DNA of 64,000 nucleotides from Natronoflexus pectinivorans. Its GTDB lineage: Bacteria; Bacteroidota; Bacteroidia; Bacteroidales; Marinilabiliaceae. Below the pieces are notes generated by a model. That model saw only the letters and a list, made by a program, of their open reading frames with translations. It ran no database searches and was not told where the DNA came from. This document shows positions 55,500 to 64,000 of this stretch, piece after piece; within the stretch, counting starts at the first letter, position 1, and every line of letters begins with the position of its first letter. The stretch lies in assembly GCF_004345615.1 (NCBI RefSeq), contig NZ_SLWK01000004.1, positions 1 to 64,000 on the forward strand, given 5' to 3'. A program made the translations under genes and the position numbers.

Positions 55500-57656
55500 T
55501 TATCGAATTATTTTCATCTCGTCAAGAAGGTATCCGGCTTTGCCATATTTCTCTATCAAAAACAGAGCATAACGAATATCGACTGAGATGTTCCGGCATT
55601 GATCGGGATTAAACATTAAATCACTCATCACCCCTTCCCAGGCTCGATCAAAATTAATCCCTATCAATTCTCCCCGGCTGTTGAGAACAGGGCTTCCTGA
55701 ATTCCCTCCTGTAGTATGATTAGTTGCTATGAAACACAACGGAAGTGTATCATCAACAGAGTAGTCACCAAACTTTCTGTTTTCATACAAGTACTTTAAA
55801 TGTTCAGGTACATAATAATCAGGAAACGAAGGGTCGTACTTTTCAAATACGCCATCTATGGTGGTTAAATGTTGGTAATAAACGCCGTCTCTGGGCTCAT
55901 AACCTCGCACTGTACCATAAGAAACCCTCATGGTGAAATTTGCATCCGGATAGAAAAGCCTCTCCGGCTCATATTCCTTCATCAGGTTAATATAAACCCT
56001 GTTGAGACTGTCGAGTTTTTGCCCCTTACGGTTAAAGCCGGGGGTAAGATTAAAATAGTAAAAATCGCGCAATGATCGGAACAATACATATGCAGGATCC
56101 TTTCTATAATCAAGACGGGTATCGTATGTGACGCTTTCTAACCATTCGTTGGTCTTCTCTTCATTTGTAAAAACAGAGTTTTTAAACAAATCATCAACAA
56201 AAGCTTCAAAATCCCCATCAAACTTTTCAAATATCAGCTCAAAGATATCGGGATTATATTTAGGATACATTTCGGAAAAGAACATTTTCAAAAGACTAAT
56301 GGTCATCTCCTTATCCAACGGTTTATAAAAATCCCTGAAATGCTCCGTAATCGAAGCTCTGAGGTTTTCCTTTACCTCATCAGAAATCACATTATCGTCC
56401 CCTATTAGTGCTAACCTATCAAAAACACCAGAAAATCTTACAGTTTCCATTCCTGTGCGACCGATCATTTCCAATATATAATCGCGACCCAACCGGTAAT
56501 ATGAAAAATCAGTGTATAGAGAGTCATAGAGATCAAATATCAATGCGTGTTCATCGTTAATCAACTCGTTGGATAAAATCCAGTTTTGGATGCTCGTTTC
56601 ATAATCCTGCTTCTTTTCCACAGCATTTAAAACTCCGAGGCCTCTGATCTCTCCCTGCCATCTTTTCCACGCATTAGATACGGAGGAGTGTTTACTAGCG
56701 TAGGCAATTCTTACCGCAGCATCTTGCTCCATGTAGGAATCCATAATGTTTAGCTTATGGGTTCGTACGCCAATCAAAAGGGGATATATATCCTCTGTCA
56801 GCATTTTCAAATGCTGAGATGGAACATATTGTTCAGTTCTCCCGGGATATCCCATAACCATCGTAAAATCGCCTTCCTCAACTCCCTGAAGGGATATCGG
56901 GAAAAAATATTTTGGTTCGTATGGAACATTATCAGGAGAATACTCTGCCGGAAGATTGTTTTCACAGGCATACACTCTGAAAAATGCAACATCACCGGTA
57001 TGCCTTGGCCACATCCAGTTGTCAGTATCGCCTCCAAATTTTCCTATGGATGTAGGTGGGGCTCCAACCAGGCGGACATCGGTAAACACCTCATTAACCA
57101 TTAGAAAAAACTGATTGCCATTAAAAAAAGACTCAACGCGCCCAACATAATGTGTTCCATCAATGGCTTTAGCAATAATACGCTCAATATTTGCATCAAT
57201 GGAATCCTTTCGTTGCCGCATGGACATTTCATTTGTTACATTCTGCAAAACATCGTTGGTAACATCCTCCATTCTGCGCAAAAACGTAACGCGAAGATTC
57301 GAATTCACAAGTTCATCCTCGCGGGACATAGCCCAAAAGCCATCTGTCAAATAATCCTGCTCTACAGAACTATGACTTTGAATAACACGATGTCCGCAGT
57401 GGTGATTGGTAATTAATAATCCTTCAGGGCTGATCATTGAACCAGTACATCCTCCGCCGAATATCACCACCGCATCATGCATGCTTTTTTCATTGATGTT
57501 GTAGATGTCAGATGCCGTTAGTTCAAAACCTTTCTCCTGCATTTCGGCCAGGTTGAACTGTTCTATAAGAACAGGTATCCACATGCCTTCACGGGCATGT
57601 GAGTTGATTAATATTAAATGAAATAACAAAAATGTAAGCGAAAGATATTTAATCAT
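55500..57656 (-). CDS. S46 dipeptidyl peptidase, DPP11-type (Asp/Glu-specific)
   Basis: This 718-residue exported peptidase starts at 57656 (signal MIKYLSLTFLLFHL); the frame continues into the upstream maf gene, and the start lies 1 bp beyond its stop. The catalytic triad residues seen are His85/86 in TNHHCGH and Ser653 in TGGNSGSP. Arg671, in NFDRAWEG, lies 18 residues after the Ser, as the specificity Arg of P. gingivalis DPP11 does; DPP7 has Gly there. It should release dipeptides with acidic P1 residues in the periplasm. Confidence 0.9.
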   Translation of the reverse strand: MIKYLSLTFLLFHLILINSHAREGMWIPVLIEQFNLAEMQEKGFELTASDIYNINEKSMHDAVVIFGGGCTGSMISPEGLLITNHHCGHRVIQSHSSVEQDYLTDGFWAMSREDELVNSNLRVTFLRRMEDVTNDVLQNVTNEMSMRQRKDSIDANIERIIAKAIDGTHYVGRVESFFNGNQFFLMVNEVFTDVRLVGAPPTSIGKFGGDTDNWMWPRHTGDVAFFRVYACENNLPAEYSPDNVPYEPKYFFPISLQGVEEGDFTMVMGYPGRTEQYVPSQHLKMLTEDIYPLLIGVRTHKLNIMDSYMEQDAAVRIAYASKHSSVSNAWKRWQGEIRGLGVLNAVEKKQDYETSIQNWILSNELINDEHALIFDLYDSLYTDFSYYRLGRDYILEMIGRTGMETVRFSGVFDRLALIGDDNVISDEVKENLRASITEHFRDFYKPLDKEMTISLLKMFFSEMYPKYNPDIFELIFEKFDGDFEAFVDDLFKNSVFTNEEKTNEWLESVTYDTRLDYRKDPAYVLFRSLRDFYYFNLTPGFNRKGQKLDSLNRVYINLMKEYEPERLFYPDANFTMRVSYGTVRGYEPRDGVYYQHLTTIDGVFEKYDPSFPDYYVPEHLKYLYENRKFGDYSVDDTLPLCFIATNHTTGGNSGSPVLNSRGELIGINFDRAWEGVMSDLMFNPDQCRNISVDIRYALFLIEKYGKAGYLLDEMKIIR

Positions 57657-57657
57657 A

Positions 57658-58242
57658 TTAAAAACTTTTAAGTTCATCATAAAGTCTGTCCACTGGTAAG
57701 CCAACCACATTGAAATAAGAACCATTAATTCTCGAAATCCCAATGAGACCAATCCATTCCTGAATACCATAGGCTCCGGCTTTATCCATGGGCTGATAAG
57801 TCTCAACATAATAATTGATTTCATCACCACTGAGTTGTTTAAACCAAACCTCAGTAACAGAAGAAAAAGCCACTTCTTTGGTACAGCTCTTTAACACAAC
57901 ACCGGTAATAACACGGTGTTTTTTGCCGGATAGTTTACTTAGCATTAATTTGGCAGAATTCTTATCCAACGGTTTGTTTAAAACCTCATTGTTTAGGCAA
58001 ACAATTGTGTCGGCAGTAATGACAACATTTCCGGACTGATTCCAAAAGGCTTTATAAGCCTTTTGTTTTTTCTTAGCTAGCCAAACAGGCACTTCATCCA
58101 CAGAAATCCCCTCCTCCACCTCTTCATCAATATCAGGTATCACTTTAACTTCAAACTTAATCCCAGTCATTGCCAACAACTCCTGCCGACGGGGAGATTG
58201 AGAGGCCAGAATGATTTGATGTGAATTAACTTCATTACTCAT
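57658..58242 (-). CDS. maf: Maf-family nucleotide pyrophosphatase
   Basis: This 194-residue house-cleaning NTP pyrophosphatase has SQSPRRQELL (14-23), ADTIV (about 77-81) and the downstream AGAYGIQEW (about 155-163). It acts on modified or mispaired dTTP/UTP-type nucleotides. Starts 25 bp after the UbiA-like gene ends, and the DPP11-type gene begins right after it. Confidence 0.93.
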   Translation of the reverse strand: MSNEVNSHQIILASQSPRRQELLAMTGIKFEVKVIPDIDEEVEEGISVDEVPVWLAKKKQKAYKAFWNQSGNVVITADTIVCLNNEVLNKPLDKNSAKLMLSKLSGKKHRVITGVVLKSCTKEVAFSSVTEVWFKQLSGDEINYYVETYQPMDKAGAYGIQEWIGLIGISRINGSYFNVVGLPVDRLYDELKSF

Positions 58243-58266
58243 TTTAACAAATAAAGCAAAATCGGA

Positions 58267-59214
58267 TTAAACAAAAAAGGTACGTGCAACCAATATAAAG
58301 AGAATCCCAAACAGCATGGTAAGTTTGCTAAGTTGCGAAGCCTGATGATAGTGCTTAGTTTCGTGGGCGGAATAAATACGAGCTGCAATCAACAAGTAAG
58401 GCAATGTAAGCAATAAAATAAAGTAGGCAAGGGTGATGGAACTTTGATTTAATTCTGGAACCACAGCGTATATGATCCAAAGAAATATGACAGATGCCAA
58501 TGAGAGTATAACAACGATTGTTTTGGTGTACCCCATTCCCATTTCAATTGGCAGGGTGTGACATCCGGCGATTTTGTCGCCTTTTACATCCTCCATATCC
58601 TTAATGATTTCTCGACCAAGGTTGCTGATGAAGGCGAAAAACGCAAAACCTGTGGTCCAAAACCAGGCCATGGAACAAGCTTCGGTTTCGAGAATGGCAT
58701 CACCATGAATACGAGCAAGAGCTGCAAATTCTAATGAAACCACAAAATAGGCAACCAAAGCAGTGAGGAGAGAAATGATAAGATTACCCAGAATCATGTG
58801 CTTCTTAAGTGTGGTGGAATAATACCACAAAAGAAAAGGAAGCAAAATAAACATAAGAGCATAAGTCTCTTTTCTGGTTATATAAGCCAAAAACAGACCG
58901 GTAAACACTCCTATAAAGGTAAAAATAACATGAAACAACAATACAGTTCGCCGCTGAAAAACATATCCCACAACCACTTTATCGGGTCGATTTACACGAT
59001 CGATGCGTAAATCAAAATAGTCATTGATCACATAACCCGATGCGGCCAAGAAAACAGTAGCTATAACCAGAAGGGAAAATCTCAAATTCGATAAAGCCGG
59101 AACAATATCATAGAATTCCAGCATAGGCAAAAGGAGGCCGTAACGCAGAAGATATTGCAATAAAACAATTATTACCAAGTTCTTAAACCTGATTAATCTC
59201 AGAAATGCCATCAT
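58267..59214 (-). CDS. UbiA-like prenyltransferase
   Basis: This 315-residue membrane enzyme has about nine helices. The two Asp-rich motifs are NDYFDLRIDRVNRPDK and KDMEDVKGDKIAG. The start at 59214 (MMAFLRLIRFKN) was preferred because it begins at the first conserved segment; a start at 59262 overlaps kdsC. It resembles geranylgeranylglyceryl-phosphate-type prenyltransferases; the substrate (ubiquinone/menaquinone or lipid) is not determined. Confidence 0.85.
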   Translation of the reverse strand: MMAFLRLIRFKNLVIIVLLQYLLRYGLLLPMLEFYDIVPALSNLRFSLLVIATVFLAASGYVINDYFDLRIDRVNRPDKVVVGYVFQRRTVLLFHVIFTFIGVFTGLFLAYITRKETYALMFILLPFLLWYYSTTLKKHMILGNLIISLLTALVAYFVVSLEFAALARIHGDAILETEACSMAWFWTTGFAFFAFISNLGREIIKDMEDVKGDKIAGCHTLPIEMGMGYTKTIVVILSLASVIFLWIIYAVVPELNQSSITLAYFILLLTLPYLLIAARIYSAHETKHYHQASQLSKLTMLFGILFILVARTFFV

Positions 59215-59237
59215 CGGTATATGTTGTTTAGTTTTAA

Positions 59238-59753
59238 TTACCAGGCTACAACTTTCCCCCACTTTCCCTGAGCTCTTAATACCTGCTCAATGACATCCCG
59301 CACGCATCCGTCACCTCCACGTTTGTAACTTATATATCGGGAAATTGATTTAATCTCTTCAACAGCATCGGAAGGACAGACAGGAATCCCGACCTTTGTC
59401 ATCACTTCAAAATCCGGCAAATCATCTCCCATGTATAGAATTTCATCAGCGTTGAGTCCTCTAAGCTGAATCCAGTCGTTTAAATCCTCTATTTTATTGG
59501 CCGATGCCATATAAATATCTGTTATTCCAAGATTTTGATACCTTAGCTTAACCGATTCTGTGTTCCCACCGGTTATGATTGCAACAGAATAACCTAATTT
59601 AACAGCCTTTTGAATGGCAAATCCATCCTTTATGTTGGCAGTTCTCATTGGCTCTCCCGAAGGATGCATGGGAATTACATCAAAACTTAAAACGCCGTCA
59701 ACATCGAAAGCAAGTGCTTTAACTTTATTCAGATCTTCTTTAAAATTACCCAT
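59238..59753 (-). CDS. kdsC: 3-deoxy-D-manno-octulosonate 8-phosphate phosphatase
   Basis: This 171-residue C0-type HAD phosphatase has FDVDGVL (about 16-22), ITGG (about 59-62) and [11 protein letters not shown] (about 107-117). It removes phosphate from KDO-8-P for lipopolysaccharide synthesis. It belongs to a same-strand cluster with the DUF2520 gene upstream and the UbiA-like gene downstream. Confidence 0.9.
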   Translation of the reverse strand: MGNFKEDLNKVKALAFDVDGVLSFDVIPMHPSGEPMRTANIKDGFAIQKAVKLGYSVAIITGGNTESVKLRYQNLGITDIYMASANKIEDLNDWIQLRGLNADEILYMGDDLPDFEVMTKVGIPVCPSDAVEEIKSISRYISYKRGGDGCVRDVIEQVLRAQGKWGKVVAW

Positions 59754-59794
59754 AAATATAGTTTTGAGACGAAATTACATAATTAAGTTCAATT

Positions 59795-60583
59795 TCATTC
59801 AGAATTTCGCTGCGTTTCATATGTACGGATAATACTTTCTGATATCAAAGCATAAATATCATGATGAAATGTTTCACCATTAAGCGACTCCTGATGCATT
59901 CGCATAACCTGCTTGTCGTTTCTTCTTGCAGGACCTGTTTGTGCATGAAGAGGTTTTATTGATAAGGCTTTGCTTGTAGTTTCACGAATTAGCGGTTCCA
60001 ATAACGAAAACTCCATGCCCTGCTTTTCAAGTAACTCATCGGCCAACACATAAAGATGGTTCACAAAATTGCAGGCAAAAACCGCAGCAACATGTAATGC
60101 TTTTCGGTGTTCACCATCCGCCTTTTGAACCCTGGTGCTGATATGCTGAGCTACTCCCATGATTACATTTTTGCTGTGAGAAATATTTCCTTCAACCAAC
60201 ACAGGAACTTTCTTAAAATCCAACTCCTTATCTTTTGTAAAAGTCTGAAACGGATATAAGACCCCATACAAATTGAACCTGTTCAGAACATCCATTGGTA
60301 CACTTCCGGCCGTATGCACTACCACTCCTTTCACCAAAGGCATTTCAAGAGCAATGGTTTCAATCGCCCCATCTGATACCGATAGGATATACATATCGGC
60401 AGTAACATCCAACTGCTTTAGATTATCAATGGCAGATGCCTCTGCCATAACGGCTAAAACTTCAGCATTGGCAATATCGCGACTATACACCTGAACAATC
60501 GAAAAACCGGCATTTTTCAAAGCTATGGTTAGATGTGTGGCAACATTACCTGCTCCAATTACTACAATTCTTTTTGGCTCCAT
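59795..60583 (-). CDS. Rossmann-fold protein with DUF2520
   Basis: This 262-residue protein has an N-terminal NAD(P)-binding motif VIGAGNVATHLTIAL (8-22), a Rossmann domain to about 115 and a helical DUF2520 domain at about 125-250 (HRKALHVAAVFACNFVNHLY). Substrate unknown; ketopantoate or pyrroline-carboxylate reductase-like folds are the nearest. First gene of a five-gene minus-strand cluster. Confidence 0.87.
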   Translation of the reverse strand: MEPKRIVVIGAGNVATHLTIALKNAGFSIVQVYSRDIANAEVLAVMAEASAIDNLKQLDVTADMYILSVSDGAIETIALEMPLVKGVVVHTAGSVPMDVLNRFNLYGVLYPFQTFTKDKELDFKKVPVLVEGNISHSKNVIMGVAQHISTRVQKADGEHRKALHVAAVFACNFVNHLYVLADELLEKQGMEFSLLEPLIRETTSKALSIKPLHAQTGPARRNDKQVMRMHQESLNGETFHHDIYALISESIIRTYETQRNSE

Positions 60584-60711
60584 ATTTTTTCGTGATCTGT
60601 TAAGCAGTTATCAGTGAACAGTTATCAGGGGGCAATGAGCAGATATAATAATTATACCTTTAACCATTAATCCTTTTCACCCTGCCACCTTTACAACCAT
60701 TCCCATTTCCT

Positions 60712-61941
60712 TTAATTTCGCCTTCTTCTTGGTTGACGGTTTCTAAGATCTATCTCATCGTAAAACACCCACCTGCCATTTTCAAAACTTAATCCATTGT
60801 GAGAGAAATCGGGTCCCATATATCTTGGGTCATCAGCAAAAAACGGATCAAAAGATGAAAGGTTATCCATGACAATCATACGTTCATTTCTATCAAAACG
60901 CAACATCATATTGGCACGCACACTGTATTCAAAAACCATACGGTTTTTGAGTTCACGTCCTTGCATAATAATCGGTTTTCCAAAAACAGGCTCTCCATTT
61001 TGGTTCATCGATAAAATGTCAATCACACGTATTTTTGTGAATGCATTGTGAGCATTATACCCTAAGAGCGTATAAATGGTCTTACCATTTATACTTTGCT
61101 CAATCATATCATAATATACAACCCCATACCACTCAGATGCAGAAAGAGTTTTACGCTCAGGGTTATCAATATGCCGATGCCTGTCTCTCAACTCAAAAAC
61201 GTTGATTCGGTCATCATCTAACACAGCTACAAGTCCATAGGAAGCATTATCGCCGTTAAAATATGCGATATTCCAGGAACAGATTTTAACTTTTTGGTCA
61301 TTTGAAATTAATGTTGACATTCTTTCGAATCCGGAAAATTGGTCGGCATGAAGTGGTTTCGCTGCTAGTACCAGCTTTAAACGATCGCGGATCTCTTCAC
61401 TGATCTGCTCTTTTTCAACATCCTGAGTAGATGCAACCAATTTGTGGAACAACGTTTTAACTTCAACATCCGGAATATATCTTATTTCATCAGAATGGTT
61501 AAAAAGCCGAACCCCCTTTATCTCCTGGTGATCTTCAAAGTAGACAAATTCTGCAGATAAATCATTACCTACCTCAGTTATGGTTACCGTTTCTGTATGG
61601 AACAGACGAAATTGATCTTCTTTATGTTTGATTAAATAAATTAGACGGGAATTGATATAACGGTATGGCAGGATTCCGGCAAGAACAACAGTAGAAGAAT
61701 CGTGGCTAAATTGTGAGATCCACCCTTTCGGCAGAAATCCATCAAGTTCATCTGTTTTTAAATCAACAGAAAGTTGATTTAAAGTGGCAAGAAACTCTGA
61801 AAATCGGAAATTTTTCTCATTATCATCGAGAGCAATCATCTCGTTCCATAGACCTGGAAATGAATTTCTACCAGCGTGAATTTCTGAAAAGGATATCACA
61901 AATATTATTAAAACAATGAGAAACACAACTCTATTCAACAT
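60712..61941 (-). CDS. Exported protein of unknown function
   Basis: This 409-residue protein starts at 61941 (the frame begins 30 bp upstream), which places a signal peptide of about 22 residues (MLNRVVFLIVLIIFVISFSE) at the N-terminus. The rest is mixed alpha/beta with a basic tail RRRRN. No known motif or family is recognised. It is alone, with repeats CAGTTATCAG near 60605-60630 beyond its 3' end. Confidence 0.65.
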   Translation of the reverse strand: MLNRVVFLIVLIIFVISFSEIHAGRNSFPGLWNEMIALDDNEKNFRFSEFLATLNQLSVDLKTDELDGFLPKGWISQFSHDSSTVVLAGILPYRYINSRLIYLIKHKEDQFRLFHTETVTITEVGNDLSAEFVYFEDHQEIKGVRLFNHSDEIRYIPDVEVKTLFHKLVASTQDVEKEQISEEIRDRLKLVLAAKPLHADQFSGFERMSTLISNDQKVKICSWNIAYFNGDNASYGLVAVLDDDRINVFELRDRHRHIDNPERKTLSASEWYGVVYYDMIEQSINGKTIYTLLGYNAHNAFTKIRVIDILSMNQNGEPVFGKPIIMQGRELKNRMVFEYSVRANMMLRFDRNERMIVMDNLSSFDPFFADDPRYMGPDFSHNGLSFENGRWVFYDEIDLRNRQPRRRRN

Positions 61942-62094
61942 ACCACAACTTTTTAAGATCAAACAAAACATCGGGTTCGTTTAATCAAATTTCAAACCAA
62001 AAATAATATAAAAAGTCAGCTTTATTAAAATTGTAAACGGCTAAATAAACTGAATCTTATGAACTAGTATTATTTATTTATATATTTTTATTTA

Positions 62095-62102
62095 TATATT
62101 TG
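62095..62102 (+). promoter_or_regulatory. Promoter -7 element for the DUF6132 gene
   Basis: TATATTTG fits TAnnTTTG, 28 bp before the start codon, within an AT-rich run. Confidence 0.45.
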
Positions 62103-62130
62103 CATCTTTACATTATTAAAACAATTAAAT

Positions 62131-62319
62131 ATGGAAAACACAAAATCTAAAAAGAGAGCACACATTATAAGGCCAGTTATTTTCATTGTAGCAGGCGCGT
62201 TTCTCGGATTTTTATATTATCACTTTATTGGTTGCAACGGAGGATGCTCAATTACCTCCACACCAGTAAATAGCATTTTAACCGGTGCTCTCCTTGGTGG
62301 AATATGGGGAATAAAATAA
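62131..62319 (+). CDS. DUF6132 small membrane protein
   Basis: This 62-residue protein has two hydrophobic segments (about 14-32 and 46-60) flanking a Cys-containing loop HFIGCNGGCSITSTPVNS. The DUF6132 family is found in Bacteroidota and is of unknown function; the conserved Cys pair could bind metal or be redox-active. A single gene upstream of tdh by 73 bp. Confidence 0.8.
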   Translation: MENTKSKKRAHIIRPVIFIVAGAFLGFLYYHFIGCNGGCSITSTPVNSILTGALLGGIWGIK

Positions 62320-62392
62320 CAAAATTGTGATTTTTGTTATTTCTACTCATAAAGAAATATCGTAACTTATTTTCATAATATAACTAACTATT

Positions 62393-63424
62393 ATGGAGAA
62401 AATGCGTGCATTGGTAAAAGCAAAACCCAAGCCTGGAATATGGATGCAGGAAGCTCCGGTACCAGAACCGGGTCATAATGATGTCCTCATAAAAATAACA
62501 AAAACATCCATTTGTGGAACTGATTTACATATATATAACTGGGATGATTGGGCACAGCACACCATTAAAACACCAATGACCATCGGTCATGAATATGTTG
62601 GCTATGTAGCCAAAAAAGGTTCGGAAGTTAAGAATGTAAAGGAAGGCGACCGAGTAACCGGAGAAGGGCATATCGCGTGCGGACACTGCCGAAACTGCAG
62701 ACGAGGTCGTCAGCATATTTGTGAAAAAACCATTGGAATTGGAGTAAACATAAACGGCGCATTCGCCGATTATGTGCTTGTACCATCAAACAACGTCATG
62801 AAAATCAGCTCAAAAATTCCTGATGAGATTGTCTCAATCATGGATCCTTTTGGTAATGCAACACATACGGCGTTATCTTTCCCTCTTATTGGTGAAGATG
62901 TTTTGGTTACTGGAGCCGGTTTAATTGGAAGTATGTGCGTGGCAGTAGCAAAGTTTGCAGGAGCCAGATATGTTGTGGCTACCGAACTAAATGATTATAG
63001 AGCCAACCTTGCCCAAAAGATGGGTGCCACCAAAGTTATTAATCCAAAAGAAGAGAACCTTTCTGATGTAATTGAGGAGCTTGGAATGATAGGTTTTGAT
63101 ATTGGTCTTGAGTGCTCCGGATCCACCGCAGCGTTTAATCAGATGCTCGACCATATGTATAACTCAGGCAAAATAGCACTATTGGGAATTCTACCTGCCA
63201 AAACCATGGTGGATTGGAACAAAATGATTTTTAAAGGACTAACATTAAAAGGTATATATGGCAGAGAAATGTTTGAAACATGGTATCATATGGAACAGAT
63301 GTTGATGTCAGGATTAGATATTTCTCCTTTAATCACTCATCGGTTCAGCATTGATGAATATCAAAAAGGATTTGACATCATGCAAACAGGGAATTGCGGA
63401 AAGGTTATTTTAAACTGGGAGTGA
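62393..63424 (+). CDS. tdh: L-threonine 3-dehydrogenase
   Basis: This 343-residue zinc alcohol-dehydrogenase-type enzyme oxidises L-threonine to 2-amino-3-ketobutyrate. Catalytic zinc ligands are in [13 protein letters not shown] (Cys at about 41) and GHEYVG (His/Glu at about 66-67); structural zinc cysteines in [15 protein letters not shown] (about 97-111); NAD motif [10 protein letters not shown] at about 174-183. The length matches E. coli Tdh. The usual partner kbl is not in this window. Confidence 0.95.
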   Translation: MEKMRALVKAKPKPGIWMQEAPVPEPGHNDVLIKITKTSICGTDLHIYNWDDWAQHTIKTPMTIGHEYVGYVAKKGSEVKNVKEGDRVTGEGHIACGHCRNCRRGRQHICEKTIGIGVNINGAFADYVLVPSNNVMKISSKIPDEIVSIMDPFGNATHTALSFPLIGEDVLVTGAGLIGSMCVAVAKFAGARYVVATELNDYRANLAQKMGATKVINPKEENLSDVIEELGMIGFDIGLECSGSTAAFNQMLDHMYNSGKIALLGILPAKTMVDWNKMIFKGLTLKGIYGREMFETWYHMEQMLMSGLDISPLITHRFSIDEYQKGFDIMQTGNCGKVILNWE

Positions 63425-63432
63425 TATAAAAT

Positions 63433-63472
63433 AATCAAGCAGGATTAATTCAAGAATTAATCCTGCTTGATT
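63433..63472. terminator. Terminator between tdh and purL
   Basis: A perfect 18-bp stem (63433-63450 with 63455-63472) with a 4-base loop, followed by a T tract. It serves both convergent genes. Confidence 0.85.
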
Positions 63473-63488
63473 CATGTTTTTTTATGAT

Positions 63489-64000
63489 CTACTTTTTACT
63501 TTCAACCCATTTTCGGGCATTAACAAAAGCCTCCAGCCATGGTGTTACCTCATCATTTTTCCGATTACTTGGATAATGAGCCCATTGCCATGGGAAAATT
63601 GCTCTTTCCAAGTGAGGCATCATAGCAAGGTGGCGACCATCTGCTGAACAAATTCCAGCTACATTATAATCGCTTCCGTTTGGATTGGCAGGATACCCTT
63701 CATATCCATAATGACCAATAATATTATATGCACTTTTTTCCATTGGCAAATTGAACTTGCCCTCACCATGCGCAATCCAAATTCCCAGACGACTGCCGGC
63801 TAAAGTATTAAACATGACAGAATTATTCTCCGGGATTTCCATATTTACAAAACCGGATTCAAACTTATGGGACTCGTTATGTAGCATTTTTGGTTTTTGC
63901 TCATGCTCAGGATAAACCAGCCCAAGTTCAACCATCAGCTGACAACCGTTACAAACCCCCAAGCTTAATGTGTTTTCTCTTTCGTAAAAAGCGTTTAGCG
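63489..64000 (-). CDS. purL: Phosphoribosylformylglycinamidine synthase, C-terminal part (partial)
   Basis: The C-terminal glutaminase domain of a long-form PurL, truncated at the right edge. From 64000 downward the frame is open, with LNAFYERENTLSLGVCNGCQ, whose GVCNGCQ contains the nucleophile Cys. The His-Glu pair is in MPHLERAIFPWQ. The stop is at 63489. The enzyme turns FGAR plus glutamine into FGAM in purine synthesis. The synthetase part lies outside the window. Confidence 0.93.
   Translation of the reverse strand, partial: LNAFYERENTLSLGVCNGCQLMVELGLVYPEHEQKPKMLHNESHKFESGFVNMEIPENNSVMFNTLAGSRLGIWIAHGEGKFNLPMEKSAYNIIGHYGYEGYPANPNGSDYNVAGICSADGRHLAMMPHLERAIFPWQWAHYPSNRKNDEVTPWLEAFVNARKWVESKK

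Noticed and set aside
1-64000. CRISPR array
   Set aside because: No regularly spaced short repeats with unique spacers were seen; repeats at 4011-4350 are irregular IS21 end repeats.

Overview
The window reads as a chromosomal segment of a Bacteroidota bacterium, most likely a Bacteroidales/Marinilabiliales-type environmental or host-associated anaerobe or facultative anaerobe. The grounds are: TonB-dependent receptors with N-terminal carboxypeptidase-regulatory-like domains (one paired with a DUF4249 lipoprotein), an S46 dipeptidyl peptidase, PmoA-family (DUF6807), GIN/DUF2807, DUF6132 and HYC_CC_PP family proteins, and Bacteroidota-type promoters (TAnnTTTG at -7, best seen at 32783-32812 with TTG-N19-TATATTTG). 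No rRNA, tRNA or CRISPR array was recognised. The genus is not determined.

Layout. 1-5128 is a mobile-element graveyard: the 3' end of a group II intron (domains V-VI), a TlpA-like thioredoxin lipoprotein-type gene, a decayed open frame, an IS91-family transposase overlapped by a tyrosine recombinase, an IS21 remnant (broken istA plus six end repeats) and frameshifted fragments. 5129-11555 holds a PmoA-family protein, an RhlE-type RNA helicase, an alanine/ornithine-racemase-family PLP enzyme, a dead RhuM fragment and htpG. 11709-18487 holds a DUF4249/TonB receptor pair, a DUF4395 membrane protein and a large HELGH metallopeptidase. 18861-26107 holds a Tat-exported sugar isomerase/epimerase-like protein, panE, a HigA-type antitoxin whose toxin gene carries a stop codon, a cryptochrome/photolyase, a DJ-1 protein and an NfeD protease.

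26291-36599 contains purB, an MsbA-like exporter, a small HELMH metalloprotein, lutA, a mini-protein resembling a free sorting/adhesion domain, secreted MsrB, and an etfB-etfA-acyl-CoA dehydrogenase cluster for beta-oxidation-type electron transfer. 36710-44761 (minus strand) is the most interesting block: an AmgK-like amino-sugar kinase fused to a RapZ C-terminal domain, a 46-residue Cys-rich microprotein, a complete seven-subunit Mrp Na+/H+ antiporter (mrpABCDEFG) and a MurU-like nucleotidyltransferase lie head-to-tail with overlaps or short gaps. This joins peptidoglycan amino-sugar recycling to cation/proton antiport in what looks like one transcription unit, apart from one 157-bp gap between mrpD and mrpE.

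44901-54601 holds a DUF554 protein, a three-domain acyl-ligase/ACP/acyltransferase fusion, a probable copper-acquisition cluster (HYC_CC_PP protein, TonB receptor, periplasmic HMA protein), an FAH-family enzyme, a DnaQ-like exonuclease, a PAP2 phosphatase and a small HTH protein. 54681-64000 holds a GIN-domain protein, a tight minus-strand cluster (DUF2520 Rossmann protein, KdsC, UbiA-like prenyltransferase, Maf, DPP11-type peptidase), an unrecognised exported protein, a DUF6132 protein, tdh, and the C-terminal part of purL running off the right edge. Intergenic regions carry at least three families of dispersed repeats, one of them MITE-like with copies at 18527, 27651 and 29966.
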